A DNA stretch of 41,723 nucleotides from Brevundimonas sp. (GTDB lineage Bacteria > Pseudomonadota > Alphaproteobacteria > Caulobacterales > Caulobacteraceae), in NCBI GenBank assembly GCA_030693575.1, contig JAUYAG010000186.1, forward strand, positions 1 through 41,723. Reading direction: 5' to 3'. This document shows positions 18,064 through 27,928 of this stretch, piece by piece (within the stretch, counting starts at the first letter, position 1; every line of letters starts with the position of its first letter). The translations under genes and the position numbers were made by a program. The notes beneath the pieces were generated by a model, which saw only the letters and a program-made list of their open reading frames with translations, was not told where the DNA came from and did no database searches.

Positions 18064-18398
18064 AGAAATCTCTCATGGTCGGGTGTGGTCGCTGCACGGC
18101 GACCGGAGTCCGCGCGTTCGCGCCGAATCCGGTCAGGGAATTACAGCGGCCAGTCGTCGAGCGAGGGTTATCTGTTCATGGCTCCATTAAGATCGAGCAA
18201 ACAGCTTTCATGACGACAAGTCGTCGCACCGCGAAGCTTCAACCTACACGGACGCGAACAAATTATACCTCACGTATCGTCGAATATACTTCGAGGGCGT
18301 GTCCGGCGGCACCACCCTCGAGCGAGCGACTTGCCTCTTTGTCGCTCGATGAATTACCGTGTTTTTTGGGTAGGAATCAAATAGCTGTGCCGGGGACC
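18064..18398. other. Divergent intergenic region between cheB and the FixL-like gene
   Basis: 335 nt, more A+T-rich than its surroundings (for example around 18240-18290 and 18345-18385), as expected for promoters in both directions. I see no clear FixK/FNR box (TTGAT-N4-ATCAA) and no exact CtrA site (TTAA-N7-TTAA). No gene is supported. Confidence 0.5.
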
Positions 18399-19865
18399 AT
18401 GACTGCGATGACGGGCTGGCGTTGGCCTGCCTTGGTCCGACGGGACGGTCTCGCCTATCTGGCGGCGCTGGTCGCGCTGATCGCCTGTCTGGCCGCGCGG
18501 GCGGCCGCCGCGCCCCTGCTCGGGGACCGCAGCGGCCTCTGGCTGCTGGTGCCGGCGGTGTTCGTGGGGGCGACCCTGGGCGGGCTCGGCCCCGTCCTGC
18601 TCGTCCTCGTCCTCGGCACCTTGGCGACCGAGGCCATTGCGGGGGCGGCGGTCTTCACCCTCCCGGCCAACATTCTGGCGGTCGCGATATTCCTGGTGTT
18701 CGGCGTCGCCAGCGGACTCGCCGGCGATGGCCTGCGACAGTGGCGCCGCGAGCGGCGCGAAGCGGCCGAGGACATGCGGGCCCTTCTGGACGCCATGCCG
18801 GACGCCATGTTCGTCTTCGACGCGCAGGGCCGGCTGCATTCATTCAGTGCGTCGGCGGTCGCCCTGTTCGGTTGGTCCGAGCAGGAGATCACGGGACGCC
18901 CGGTGTGGGGTCTTTTTCCCGCGACCGCCCGCGACGAGATCCAGACCTGCATGAGGGCCGTCGAAGCTGACGGCGCGGAAGGGTGCTTCGGCGGCCTTCG
19001 CCAGTTGCAGGGGCAGCGGCGCGACGGGAGCCGCTTTCCGATGGAGCTTGCTGTGTCCCGGAGGGGCACGGCCAGTGAGCGGCTGTTCACCGGATTCGCG
19101 CGCGACCTGACCGAACGATTCGAGGAACAGCGAAGATTCCAGGCGCTTGAGGCCGACCTGATGCATCTGGCCCGGCTCAACGCCATGGGCCAGATGGCCA
19201 CGACCCTGGCCCATGAACTGAACCAGCCGCTGGCGGCCGCGACCAATTTCATGGCCGCATCGGAGCGGCTGCTGGACCAACCCTCTCCCGACCTCCCCGT
19301 GGTCACTGACGCCCTTCGCAGCTCCGTCAAGCAGATGAGGCGAGCGGGCGACATTATCCAGCAGATGCGGTCCTTCATCGCCAAACGAGAACCCGCCCGG
19401 ATCCGGGAAGACCTCGCCGAGGTGGTCATTGAAGCGGTCTCCCTGGCCATGGTCGGCGCCGATGGCATCTCCCTGAGCTACGATATCAAGCCGGACCTGG
19501 AGCCTGTTGTCATTGACCGGGTCCAGATCCAGCAGGTGGTGGTGAACCTCGTTCGCAACGCCCGGGAAGCGATGGTCGGGATCGAATGTCCGGCGCTCTC
19601 GATCGGCGTCCGCCGCGTCGGAAACCTGATGGTGGTGTCGGTCGCCGACACCGGCCCGGGGGTCGCGCCGGATATGGTCCCGCGCATCCTGGAGGCCTTC
19701 GTCACCAGCAAGCCCGACGGGTTGGGTGTCGGTCTGTCGATCTCGCGCGGCATCGTCGAATCCCACGGCGGAACCCTCTGGCTGGAGCCGGCAGGCGGGC
19801 CGGGCGCGGTCTTCAGCTTCACAGTGTCGGCGGTCGCCGCGGAGACTTCTGTTGATGCCTCCTGA
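18399..19865 (+). CDS. FixL-like membrane sensor histidine kinase (PAS without haem histidine)
   Basis: A 488-residue kinase. The ATG at 18399 is chosen because it follows CCGGGGA; the frame is open further upstream but without protein character. Residues 10-110 contain about four membrane helices (ALVRRDGLAYLAALVALIAC and following). A PAS domain lies at about 125-240, ending in DGSRFPMELAVSRRG as in FixL. The kinase core has AHELNQPLAAATNF (His272), NLVRNAREAM, ADTGPGV and GVGLSISRGIVESHGG, all FixL/DctB-like. At the place of the FixL proximal haem His (RxxHDxYL) this protein has ARDEIQTCM, so haem binding as in FixL is unlikely. It overlaps the fixJ-like gene by 11 nt and is its obvious partner. 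Confidence 0.92.
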   Translation: MTAMTGWRWPALVRRDGLAYLAALVALIACLAARAAAAPLLGDRSGLWLLVPAVFVGATLGGLGPVLLVLVLGTLATEAIAGAAVFTLPANILAVAIFLVFGVASGLAGDGLRQWRRERREAAEDMRALLDAMPDAMFVFDAQGRLHSFSASAVALFGWSEQEITGRPVWGLFPATARDEIQTCMRAVEADGAEGCFGGLRQLQGQRRDGSRFPMELAVSRRGTASERLFTGFARDLTERFEEQRRFQALEADLMHLARLNAMGQMATTLAHELNQPLAAATNFMAASERLLDQPSPDLPVVTDALRSSVKQMRRAGDIIQQMRSFIAKREPARIREDLAEVVIEAVSLAMVGADGISLSYDIKPDLEPVVIDRVQIQQVVVNLVRNAREAMVGIECPALSIGVRRVGNLMVVSVADTGPGVAPDMVPRILEAFVTSKPDGLGVGLSISRGIVESHGGTLWLEPAGGPGAVFSFTVSAVAAETSVDAS

Positions 19866-20463
19866 GCCTGTGGTTCACGTCATCGACGACGACGAGGCGG
19901 TGCGCCAGTCGTTGGCCCTGCTGCTCACCAGCGCCGGGCTCCGGGCGCAGACCTATGACGGCCCCCGCGACTTTCTGGCGGCCCTGCCGGCCATGGCCCC
20001 GGGCTGCATTATCACCGACATGCGGATGCCGGGCATGAGCGGGCTGGAGCTCATGGTTCATCTCGGGACCCTGGGCAGCACCCGGCCGGTCATCCTGATC
20101 ACGGGTCACGCCGACGTGGCCCTGGCGGTCGAGGCCATGAAGCGGGGGGCGGTGGATTTCCTTGAGAAGCCGTTCGATGACGCCGCCCTGATCGCTGCCG
20201 TCCGCAAGGCCGTTCACGTCGGACCGGTCGATGTCGCGCAGGACGCCGACGCGAGGACGGCCAGGGCGGCCGTCTCGACGCTTTCGGCGCGCGAGAAGGA
20301 TGTTGTTCGCGGGCTTGTGGACGGCAAGACCAACAAGATGATCGCGCGCGATCTCGGCATCAGCGCCCGCACGGTCGAGGAATATCGCGCCACGGCCAAA
20401 AGCAAGCTGGGCGTCCGCACGCTTCCGGCCCTTGTGCGGATCGCCCTGCGGGCAGGCTTCTGA
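19855..20463 (+). CDS. FixJ-family response regulator (receiver plus LuxR-type HTH)
   Basis: A 202-residue transcription regulator. The receiver (5-120) has IDDDE, phospho-acceptor Asp55 in CIITDMRMPGMSG, the Thr in LITGHADV and Lys in FLEKPFDD. A LuxR/FixJ DNA-binding domain covers about 140-200 (LSAREKDVVRGLVDGKTNKMIA, then ISARTVEEYRA). The start lies within the last codons of the kinase gene, so translation is coupled. In rhizobia and Caulobacter, FixLJ controls microaerobic genes through FixK; no fixK or oxidase gene is in this window, so the target here is unknown. Confidence 0.94.
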   Translation: MPPEPVVHVIDDDEAVRQSLALLLTSAGLRAQTYDGPRDFLAALPAMAPGCIITDMRMPGMSGLELMVHLGTLGSTRPVILITGHADVALAVEAMKRGAVDFLEKPFDDAALIAAVRKAVHVGPVDVAQDADARTARAAVSTLSAREKDVVRGLVDGKTNKMIARDLGISARTVEEYRATAKSKLGVRTLPALVRIALRAGF

Positions 20464-20493
20464 ACCTGGCGTCGCCATTCATGGATGTGGAGC

Positions 20494-20519
20494 CCACCCC
20501 GGTATCCACCGGGGGGTGG
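20494..20519 (+). terminator. Possible terminator hairpin after the FixJ-like gene
   Basis: An imperfect hairpin, CCACCCCGG (20494-20502) with CCGGGGGGTGG (20509-20519, two extra G), begins 30 nt after the stop. There is no T-tract, so it may only stabilise the 3' end. Confidence 0.35.
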
Positions 20520-20582
20520 CGGGATTCACGAATCGCCTAAGACACAAAGTCGTAATTCCCTCAGTAAGTGGAGTGGCTTGCG

Positions 20583-20906
20583 ATGTCCTACAGCGTGCCT
20601 ACCGGCGGACAGATTCGGGCCGCGCGCGCGCTGTGCCGGGTCGAGCAGGCGGAACTCGCCCAGGCCGCGAATCTCAGTGTCCAGACCATCAAACGCCTCG
20701 AGAGCTTCCAGGGGCCGGTGGACGCGACCACCCGCACTGTCAGCGCCCTGACGACGGCCTTCCATGCGTTTGGCGTCGTCTTCGACCTCGACGTCGGCGC
20801 GGGGCCGGGCCTGAGGCTCCTGGACCATCGGCTCGGTCGAGTGGATGAACCGGACTCCGGGAGAAGCCACCGTGGGCGGGGCGCTGACAGGTCACGCGAC
20901 TCATAG
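20583..20906 (+). CDS. Small XRE-type helix-turn-helix protein
   Basis: A 107-residue protein. Residues about 8-45 form a Cro/C1-type HTH (QIRAARALCRVEQAELAQAA, then SVQTIKRLES). The C-terminal 50 residues are Arg/Gly/Asp-rich without recognisable fold. The ATG at 20583 (MSYSVPTGG) has GGAG 12 nt upstream and starts just before the HTH; an ATG at 20568 is also possible. It is the only other gene after the FixLJ pair and may be an independent transcription unit. Many alphaproteobacteria have such short XRE proteins of unknown role. The end of the gene runs into a strong inverted repeat. Confidence 0.8.
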   Translation: MSYSVPTGGQIRAARALCRVEQAELAQAANLSVQTIKRLESFQGPVDATTRTVSALTTAFHAFGVVFDLDVGAGPGLRLLDHRLGRVDEPDSGRSHRGRGADRSRDS

Positions 20907-20924
20907 TCGAAGGTCGCCCCGCCC
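20874..20924. repeat. Nested inverted repeat at the 3' end of the XRE gene
   Basis: A 10-bp perfect inverted repeat (GGGCGGGGCG at 20874-20883 and CGCCCCGCCC at 20915-20924) encloses a second hairpin CGACT-cat-AGTCG (20897-20909) that contains the XRE stop codon. A further TGCCT/AGGCA pair follows at 20925-20940. It may act as a bidirectional transcription end between the convergent XRE and PhoH-like genes. Confidence 0.55.
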
Positions 20925-20993
20925 TGCCTCAGGTCAGGCAAACGCAGCCGCCCACGCAGAGGCCGTCCAGCGGAGACGAATGCGCGCTTGCGG

Positions 20994-21992
20994 CTATGCG
21001 GCGGCGCGGAGTTCGGGATCGTCCTCGCTTGAGTAGATCGCTTCGATCTTGGCGACAGTGGCGTTTCGGATGATCTGGTGGTTCTGGAACTGGTGAACCA
21101 GTGCAATGTCGGTCCCGGCGATGTGCTTGAGGATGTGGGGAAGGCCTGATGGTTCGTCCCCGCTCAGGGCGACCTGGGCAGGATCGCCGGTTACGACCAT
21201 GCGTGAGCCCCGCCCCAGCCGCGTCAGGGCCATGCGCATCATCTTCTTGCCCATGTTCTGCGCCTCATCGACGAGGATGAAACACTCGTTGAAGCTGCGT
21301 CCTCGCATCCGACCGAGCGGGGTTATTTCGAGAAGGCCGTGCTCGATCAGACGCTTGGTTTCATCCCGACCGATCAGTTCCCGAAGTTCATCTTCAATCG
21401 GCGTGAGTTGCTCGTCGTAGACGGTTTCCGCACGCAGGGCCGCCGTCATGATATCGCCCTCCAGCATGCCCCGCGGGCGGGTGACGACCATGCTCTTGAA
21501 ATGCTTGTCGGCAATCAGATTAAGGCCGGCGGCAATGGCCAGATGAGTTTTCCCCGTGCCGGTGGGGCCGATCCCGAAGATCAGGGGCCGGTCAGAAAAC
21601 AGCATCGCATTCATGAACGCGACCTGGCTGAGGGACATCGGGCGCACAGCCGAATGGATGCCGTTCAGGCGGAAGGCCAGTTCGTGTTTGAGCGCGTCCT
21701 GTACTGCGGAGACGGCCACCGAATTGACCATTGGCTCATTGATGGCATGGCCGGCCTTTGTTGCCTCTGTAATCCGCCGCATCATTTCGGCGACAAGCGA
21801 TACAGCGATCTCGTCACCAGTCAGGCGTACGCCGCCTGGCACAGGCGAGATGGCAACGCGAAACGGCTTTACAGCGCGTTGGATGTTGTGTCCGGCGGCG
21901 TCGGTACCGGCAAACAGGATTTGGGCGCTCTGGGCGGCCAACTCGATATCCTGCGTGACCGTCCCCTGGTTTGAGCACGGAACCGAATTCAC
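20994..21992 (-). CDS. PhoH-family ATPase
   Basis: A 332-residue PhoH-like P-loop protein. Walker A is GPTGTGKTHLA and Walker B is CFILVDEAQNM, followed by the sensor-like MVVTGDPAQ. The N-terminal RMAISP-style region is shorter than in YbeZ, and no ybeY, miaB or lnt gene is adjacent, so it differs from the ybeZ operon. PhoH proteins are thought to be RNA-linked helicase or ATPase factors; the exact role is not known. The start is a GTG at 21992 with GGAG 10 nt upstream; an overlapping ATG upstream is in another frame. The gene converges on the XRE gene and is followed upstream by a long gene-free region. Confidence 0.9.
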   Translation of the reverse strand: MNSVPCSNQGTVTQDIELAAQSAQILFAGTDAAGHNIQRAVKPFRVAISPVPGGVRLTGDEIAVSLVAEMMRRITEATKAGHAINEPMVNSVAVSAVQDALKHELAFRLNGIHSAVRPMSLSQVAFMNAMLFSDRPLIFGIGPTGTGKTHLAIAAGLNLIADKHFKSMVVTRPRGMLEGDIMTAALRAETVYDEQLTPIEDELRELIGRDETKRLIEHGLLEITPLGRMRGRSFNECFILVDEAQNMGKKMMRMALTRLGRGSRMVVTGDPAQVALSGDEPSGLPHILKHIAGTDIALVHQFQNHQIIRNATVAKIEAIYSSEDDPELRAAA

Positions 21993-22573
21993 CGCGAAAC
22001 TCCATCAAGGCGGGACCGGGTTTCCTTGGCGCAAGAACGCAGTCTCGCGTCGCTCCCCCGGAACTGCCGACAAGCTTTGCAGGAAAGGCTTCAACAGAGA
22101 TTTAACCGGGAATTTCAGGCTAGGACGACGCCTCTGGCTCCGGGGGCCTCCAGAGAAGGGGGGGTGGATACAGTGCGGATAGCGCCGGCCCGCAGCCTGA
22201 AGCATCCGTTTGTCAGCGGAACAGCGGCATGTATCAGACGGGCAGGTCCGCTTTGGGTCGGGATCGGCCAGAGGCATCGGACCGAGAAGCGCACCTTCCC
22301 AGGCTCAGGCGGCATGGCTGAATGTCGTGTTTCCGGCGCTCGGCAAATGACCGCTTCTGTCGCCAAGCGGACGATGCGAGTGCTCCCGCAACGCCAAGGT
22401 GGGGTCCACGGCGAAATTGCGCTCGGTTTCCCAAATCTCCAGGGAGAAGTTGGGACTGTGGCCGGTGCAGTCGCAGCTTCATCACCCCGAAAAGGGTGTA
22501 CGGCTTCCTGCGAGCTGCGTGAGACCTGGAGTTCGGCCTGGAGGCCGATTCTGTCTCCAGGTCATTGAGAAAA
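21993..22573. other. Gene-free region between PhoH-like gene and tRNA-Arg
   Basis: 581 nt with no convincing protein gene. Open frames in it have atypical composition and no homology I recognise. It should include the phoH-like promoter. A short inverted repeat (CTCTGG at 22132-22137 / CCAGAG at 22150-22155) is the only structure noticed. A small RNA cannot be excluded. Confidence 0.5.
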
Positions 22574-22650
22574 TGGCGCGCCCGGAACGATTCGAACGTC
22601 CGACCCTCAGATTCGTAGTCTGATGCTCTATCCAGCTGAGCTACGGGCGC
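22574..22650 (-). tRNA. tRNA-Arg (anticodon ACG), CCA encoded
   Basis: Read on the minus strand, the 77 nt fold as a complete cloverleaf. The acceptor stem is GCGCCCG / CGGGCGC with discriminator G and encoded CCA, the D-arm is AGCTCAGCTGGATAGAGC, and the anticodon stem-loop has loop CTACGAA, giving anticodon ACG (read as ICG for CGU/CGC/CGA). The T-arm carries GTTCGAATC. No intron or truncation. The position next to a gene-poor stretch is a possible integration site, but no integrase or attachment duplicate is seen here. Confidence 0.97.
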
Positions 22651-22838
22651 GCTTGGCCGCGAACGGCGAGGGCGGGTATCTAGCGGAGGCCGGGGCAGGG
22701 GGCAAGGGCTGTCCGGCGGGTTTTCGGTGATCCTTTCTGTTCGGCCATGGAAGGCGGTGGGGAGCGGGGGGTTTCGTTCGCGTGGACGGCGGGCCAAGGT
22801 GCGGCGCCTTCCCGCTTTCGCCTTCCAGTGAGTCCGCC

Positions 22839-24662
<1,824 letters not shown>

Positions 24663-24723
24663 GCTTAGGGGGCCTCGAGATCAGCCGCAGTCTGGCTCTT
24701 CCCTGCTGCCTGCTGCCTGATCC

Positions 24724-25608
24724 CTACTCAGGCTTGATCGACAGCTGGAACGCAATCACGCCTTCGGACACGTCGGTGTCGACGCCCTCGCCGGCGCGCA
24801 GGCCCTCGACGCCGATCTCGCGATAGATGAGGCCGATCGAGCTCTGGACGGGCCCCCGCCGCATGGCCACGCCGAGCGAGGCGTCGCCCATGAAGGCGCC
24901 CGCGTCATGGCTGACGCCCGAGCGGGCGAATTCGCCGTCGCGATTGCGGGCCCAGTTGTAGCCGACGGCCCGGCCCGAGCCGGCCGCATACAGATACCAG
25001 CGCGGCCGCTGGCCGAAGGCCTCTTCGCCCTCGGGCACCAGCCGGTCGAGGTCGGGGCCGATGCGCAGGGTCGCTCCGGCCTCGGTCGAGCCGCCGCGCG
25101 AGCCGACGCCCACGCCGACATGGGGGGTCAGGGCGACATCGAGCCCCGACGCGGTCCGGCCCAGGATCTCGGTCCAGCCGCGGGTGTAGGTCAGGTCGTA
25201 GTGCTCGGCCTCATAGGCTGCGGGGTCCAGCGGTCCGGGCGGCAGGGGCGATCCATCGACCCGGCGCACGGGACCCTCGGTGCGCAGCCGCAGCCGGTCG
25301 TCAAAGGCGCTGGTCTCGAACCAGACGTCCCGGCTGGAGGCGACCCAGGGCGAGGTCCGGTCGCGCGAGGGCGGGGCATAGCCGCTCCAGCCCTCTTCGG
25401 GGCCGAAGGCCGGGCGGTCCGCCTCGGCGAAGCGATCCTCGCGGTCGATCCGCATCAGCAGGTCCGAGACCGTGGCGGCGGGTTCGCGCGCGACGACCCA
25501 GGGATTGGACAGGGCGACCTGGGTCCCGGGCGGGGATTCGGCGGCGAGCGCCGGGGCCGCACAGGCCACAGTCGCCAACACTCCGCACGCAACAACCGTC
25601 ATACGCAT
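24724..25608 (-). CDS. Outer-membrane beta-barrel protein, LpxR/DUF2219-like
   Basis: A 294-residue exported protein. The ATG at 25608 follows GGGAGGG at ideal spacing and begins a signal peptide (MRMTVVACGVLATVACAAPALA). The second half has barrel-type alternation and resembles the C-terminal part of the LpxR lipid A deacylase family: LTPHVGVGVGSRGGSTEAGATLRIG, PRWYLYAAGSGRAVGYNW and MGDASLGVAMRRGPVQ. The N-terminal part does not show the usual LpxR catalytic segment (Asn-Asp and Ser/Thr in the first strands), so activity on lipid A is uncertain. It ends 97 nt from ggt, convergently. Alternative: a generic barrel protein of unknown role. Confidence 0.6.
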   Translation of the reverse strand: MRMTVVACGVLATVACAAPALAAESPPGTQVALSNPWVVAREPAATVSDLLMRIDREDRFAEADRPAFGPEEGWSGYAPPSRDRTSPWVASSRDVWFETSAFDDRLRLRTEGPVRRVDGSPLPPGPLDPAAYEAEHYDLTYTRGWTEILGRTASGLDVALTPHVGVGVGSRGGSTEAGATLRIGPDLDRLVPEGEEAFGQRPRWYLYAAGSGRAVGYNWARNRDGEFARSGVSHDAGAFMGDASLGVAMRRGPVQSSIGLIYREIGVEGLRAGEGVDTDVSEGVIAFQLSIKPE

Positions 25609-25747
25609 CAACGGCCCTCCCGACCCGTTAACGAATGCAACCCTGCACGATGCAGGTCGCCTCGCCAACAGACTTTTGCTCTCGCCGACCAACGTCAGCC
25701 GCAGAGCGAGGTTCCGGCGTCACAGCGTCGGCGGTGCTCCGGACGCC

Positions 25748-27631
25748 CTATTGGCAGGCCAGGCACTCGTCATAGTCGGTGGGAGCGGCGCTGAAGAGGT
25801 CCGGCTGGTTGGGATCGACTTCTTCCTCGACCTTGTCCTCGGCACCCGCGAAAGCGGCCCGCTGAACCGACTTCGAGCGCAGATAGTAGAGCGATTTCAC
25901 GCCCTTCTCCCAGGCCGACCAGTGCAGCATGTGCAGGTCCCATTTGTTCACATCACCCGGGATGAACAGGTTGATCGACTGGGCCTGGCAGATTTCCGCG
26001 GCGCGGTCGGCCGACAGTTCGACGACCCAGCGCTGGTCGAGTTCGAAGGCGGTCTTGAAGATCCCCTTTTCGTCGTCGCTCAGCTGTTCGAGATGCTGGA
26101 CCGACCCCTCGTGTTCGAGGATCGAGTTCCACACCGCCTCGGTGTCGATGCCCTTTTCGCCCAGGATCCGCTCCAGATAGGGGTTCTTGACCGCGAACGA
26201 GCCCGACAGGGTCTTGTGCGTATAGATGTTGGCCGGGATCGGCTCGATGCCGGCCGAGGTGCCGCCGCAGATGATCGAGATCGAGGCAGTCGGGGCGATG
26301 GCCAGCTTGTGCGAGAACCGCTCCATGACGCCGCGCTCGGCGGCGTCCTCGCAGGCGCCCTTCTCTTCCGCCAGGATACGGCTGGCCTTGTCGGCCTCGC
26401 GGCGCAGATGTTTGAACAGCCGCATGTTCCACGACTTGGCCATGGCGGATTCAAAGGCCACGCCCTGCTGCTGCAGGAAGGAGTGGAAGCCCATCAGGCC
26501 GAGGCCGACCGAGCGTTCGCGCTTGGCCGAATAGACGGCGGCGGCCATGGCCGGCGGGGCGCGGCGGATGAAGTCCTCGAGCACATTGTCGAGGAAACGC
26601 ATGACGTCCTCGACGAATTTCGGCTCCTCGCGCCACTCCAGGAACATCTCGGCATTGACCGAGGACAGGCAGCAGACGGCGGTGCGGTCGACGCCGAGGT
26701 GGTCGCGGCCGGTGTGCAGCATGATCTCGGCGCACAGGTTGGACTGTTTGACCGACAGGCCCAGCTCGCGCTGGTGCGGGGCCATCTGGCGGTTCACCGT
26801 GTCGGAGAAGATCAGATAGGGCTCGCCGGTCTGCAGGCGGATCTCGAGGATCTTCTGCCACAGGGTGCGGGCGTCGACGGTCTTCACGACCGCCTGGTCC
26901 TTGGGCGACAGCAGGTCGAACGTGCGTCCGTCGCGCACGGCCTCCATGAAGGCGTCCGAGATGTTGATGCCGTGGTGCAGGTTCAGGGACTTGCGGTTGA
27001 AGTCGCCCGAGGGTTTGCGGATCTCGAGGAACTCCTCGATCTCCGGGTGGTGGACGTCCAGATAGACGGCGGCCGAGCCGCGGCGCAGCGAACCCTGGCT
27101 GATCGCCAGCGTCAGGGAGTCCATCACGCGGATGAAGGGGATGATGCCCGAGGTCTGGCCGGCGCCCTTGACCTTCTCGCCGATCGACCGGACGCCGCCC
27201 CAGTAGGTGCCGATGCCGCCGCCGTTCGAGGCGAGGGCGACGTTCTCGTTCCACACCGACTGGATGCCGTCGAGGCTGTCGGCCACGGCGTTCAGGAAGC
27301 AGCTGATCGGCAGGCCGCGATCGGCGCCGCCGTTCGACAGCACCGGCGTCGAGGGCATGAACCACAGCTTCGACATATAGTCATAGACGCGCTGGGCGTG
27401 CTCGTGGTCGTCGGCATAGGCCGTGGCGACGCGGGCGAACATGTCCTGATAGCTCTCGCCGGGCAGCAGATAGCGATCTTCCAGCGTCTTCTTGCCGAAG
27501 TCGGTCAGCAGGTCGTCACGGGTCCGGTCGAGCTGGAGGGAGCGCACCACGGACAGATGGGGACGCGCAGCCACATCGCTGTCTGCAACCGACGGAAATT
27601 CCATCGTCTTCAACGCTTCACCGCCTGCCAT
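25748..27631 (-). CDS. nrdA: Ribonucleoside-diphosphate reductase, large (alpha) subunit
   Basis: A 627-residue class I ribonucleotide reductase alpha subunit, which reduces NDPs to dNDPs. Redox cysteines are Cys111 (PISCFLN) and Cys320/321 (TAVCCLSS); the radical site is QSNLCAEI with Asn298, Cys300 and Glu302. The C-terminal tail CLACQ is the swinging dithiol used by thioredoxin or glutaredoxin. The protein is shorter than E. coli NrdA (761) and has no N-terminal ATP-cone, so dATP overall inhibition through that domain is not expected. The ATG at 27631 is preceded by a GGGGCGG stretch. Paired NrdR-like boxes lie 25-72 nt upstream. The partner nrdB is 5.4 kb away on the other strand. Confidence 0.96.
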   Translation of the reverse strand: MAGGEALKTMEFPSVADSDVAARPHLSVVRSLQLDRTRDDLLTDFGKKTLEDRYLLPGESYQDMFARVATAYADDHEHAQRVYDYMSKLWFMPSTPVLSNGGADRGLPISCFLNAVADSLDGIQSVWNENVALASNGGGIGTYWGGVRSIGEKVKGAGQTSGIIPFIRVMDSLTLAISQGSLRRGSAAVYLDVHHPEIEEFLEIRKPSGDFNRKSLNLHHGINISDAFMEAVRDGRTFDLLSPKDQAVVKTVDARTLWQKILEIRLQTGEPYLIFSDTVNRQMAPHQRELGLSVKQSNLCAEIMLHTGRDHLGVDRTAVCCLSSVNAEMFLEWREEPKFVEDVMRFLDNVLEDFIRRAPPAMAAAVYSAKRERSVGLGLMGFHSFLQQQGVAFESAMAKSWNMRLFKHLRREADKASRILAEEKGACEDAAERGVMERFSHKLAIAPTASISIICGGTSAGIEPIPANIYTHKTLSGSFAVKNPYLERILGEKGIDTEAVWNSILEHEGSVQHLEQLSDDEKGIFKTAFELDQRWVVELSADRAAEICQAQSINLFIPGDVNKWDLHMLHWSAWEKGVKSLYYLRSKSVQRAAFAGAEDKVEEEVDPNQPDLFSAAPTDYDECLACQ

Positions 27632-27655
27632 GATCCGCCCCGAGTGCTTGTCGAT

Positions 27656-27703
27656 ACGCCAGATGTTGTGTGGTCAACATCATTACAGCGCTAAATGTGG
27701 TTC
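27656..27703. promoter_or_regulatory. Candidate NrdR operator (two boxes) before nrdA
   Basis: On the minus strand, ACACAACATCTGGCGT (complement of 27656-27671) matches 12 of 16 positions of the NrdR-box consensus as I remember it (ACACWATATWTWGTGT). A weaker box, GCGCTAAATGTGGTTC, begins at 27688, 32 bp away, the spacing usual for NrdR. Within the region GATGTTG/CAACATC also forms a 7-bp inverted repeat (27662-27681). Consensus recalled, not computed. Confidence 0.4.
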
Positions 27704-27723
27704 ATGATTGGTTACTGGCCAAG

Positions 27724-27744
27724 CCCTCAAATTTTGAATGAGGG
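27724..27744. repeat. Inverted repeat in the nrdA-PAP2 intergenic region
   Basis: CCCTCA and TGAGGG flank an A/T-rich 9-nt loop (AATTTTGAA). It may be an operator or a hairpin; it contains the possible ribosome-binding site of a 15-codon frame at 27753. Confidence 0.35.
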
Positions 27745-27752
27745 GCAACTTC

Positions 27753-27800
27753 ATGGATGACATTTTCGTATCAGCCCTCGGTGTGAGTGATTCGATCTAG
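27753..27800 (+). CDS. Possible 15-residue leader peptide upstream of PAP2 gene
   Basis: A short frame (MDDIFVSALGVSDSI) with GAGGGG 7 nt before its ATG, ending in TAG. It lies 128 nt before the PAP2 phosphatase ATG. The ribosome-binding site is the only support; the frame may be chance. Confidence 0.2.
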   Translation: MDDIFVSALGVSDSI

Positions 27801-27892
27801 CCACAAACCTGCCGGATTCAGCCACCGTGGGGATTGCCGCCCCGACCAGCTTCCTGTGTGTGGTCCGACAGGATTGTGGAAATAAATTTGCG

Positions 27893-27907
27893 GTGGGAAC
27901 GTCCCAC
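27893..27907. repeat. Short palindrome before the PAP2 gene
   Basis: GTGGGA-ACG-TCCCAC, a perfect 6-bp inverted repeat 21 nt before the PAP2 ATG, preceded by an A/T-rich segment. Could be an operator; no regulator is identified. Confidence 0.3.
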
Positions 27908-27928
27908 AAGCGTGACCGTTTGCGACCG

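Noticed and set aside
16970-18097. Upstream extension of cheR to a 653-residue protein
   Set aside because: The extra part overlaps cheB in another frame and is Arg/Gly/Pro-rich; the ATGA overlap marks the true cheR start at 16969.
22026-22568. A 180-residue plus-strand frame before tRNA-Arg
   Set aside because: Composition unlike the neighbouring genes, no plausible start signal and no motif.
22574-22650. tRNA-Arg as an attachment site of an integrated element
   Set aside because: No integrase gene and no duplicated tRNA 3' end are seen in the window.
25472-27694. A 740-residue open frame on the plus strand opposite nrdA
   Set aside because: Antisense of a highly conserved ribonucleotide reductase gene in GC-rich DNA; no family features.
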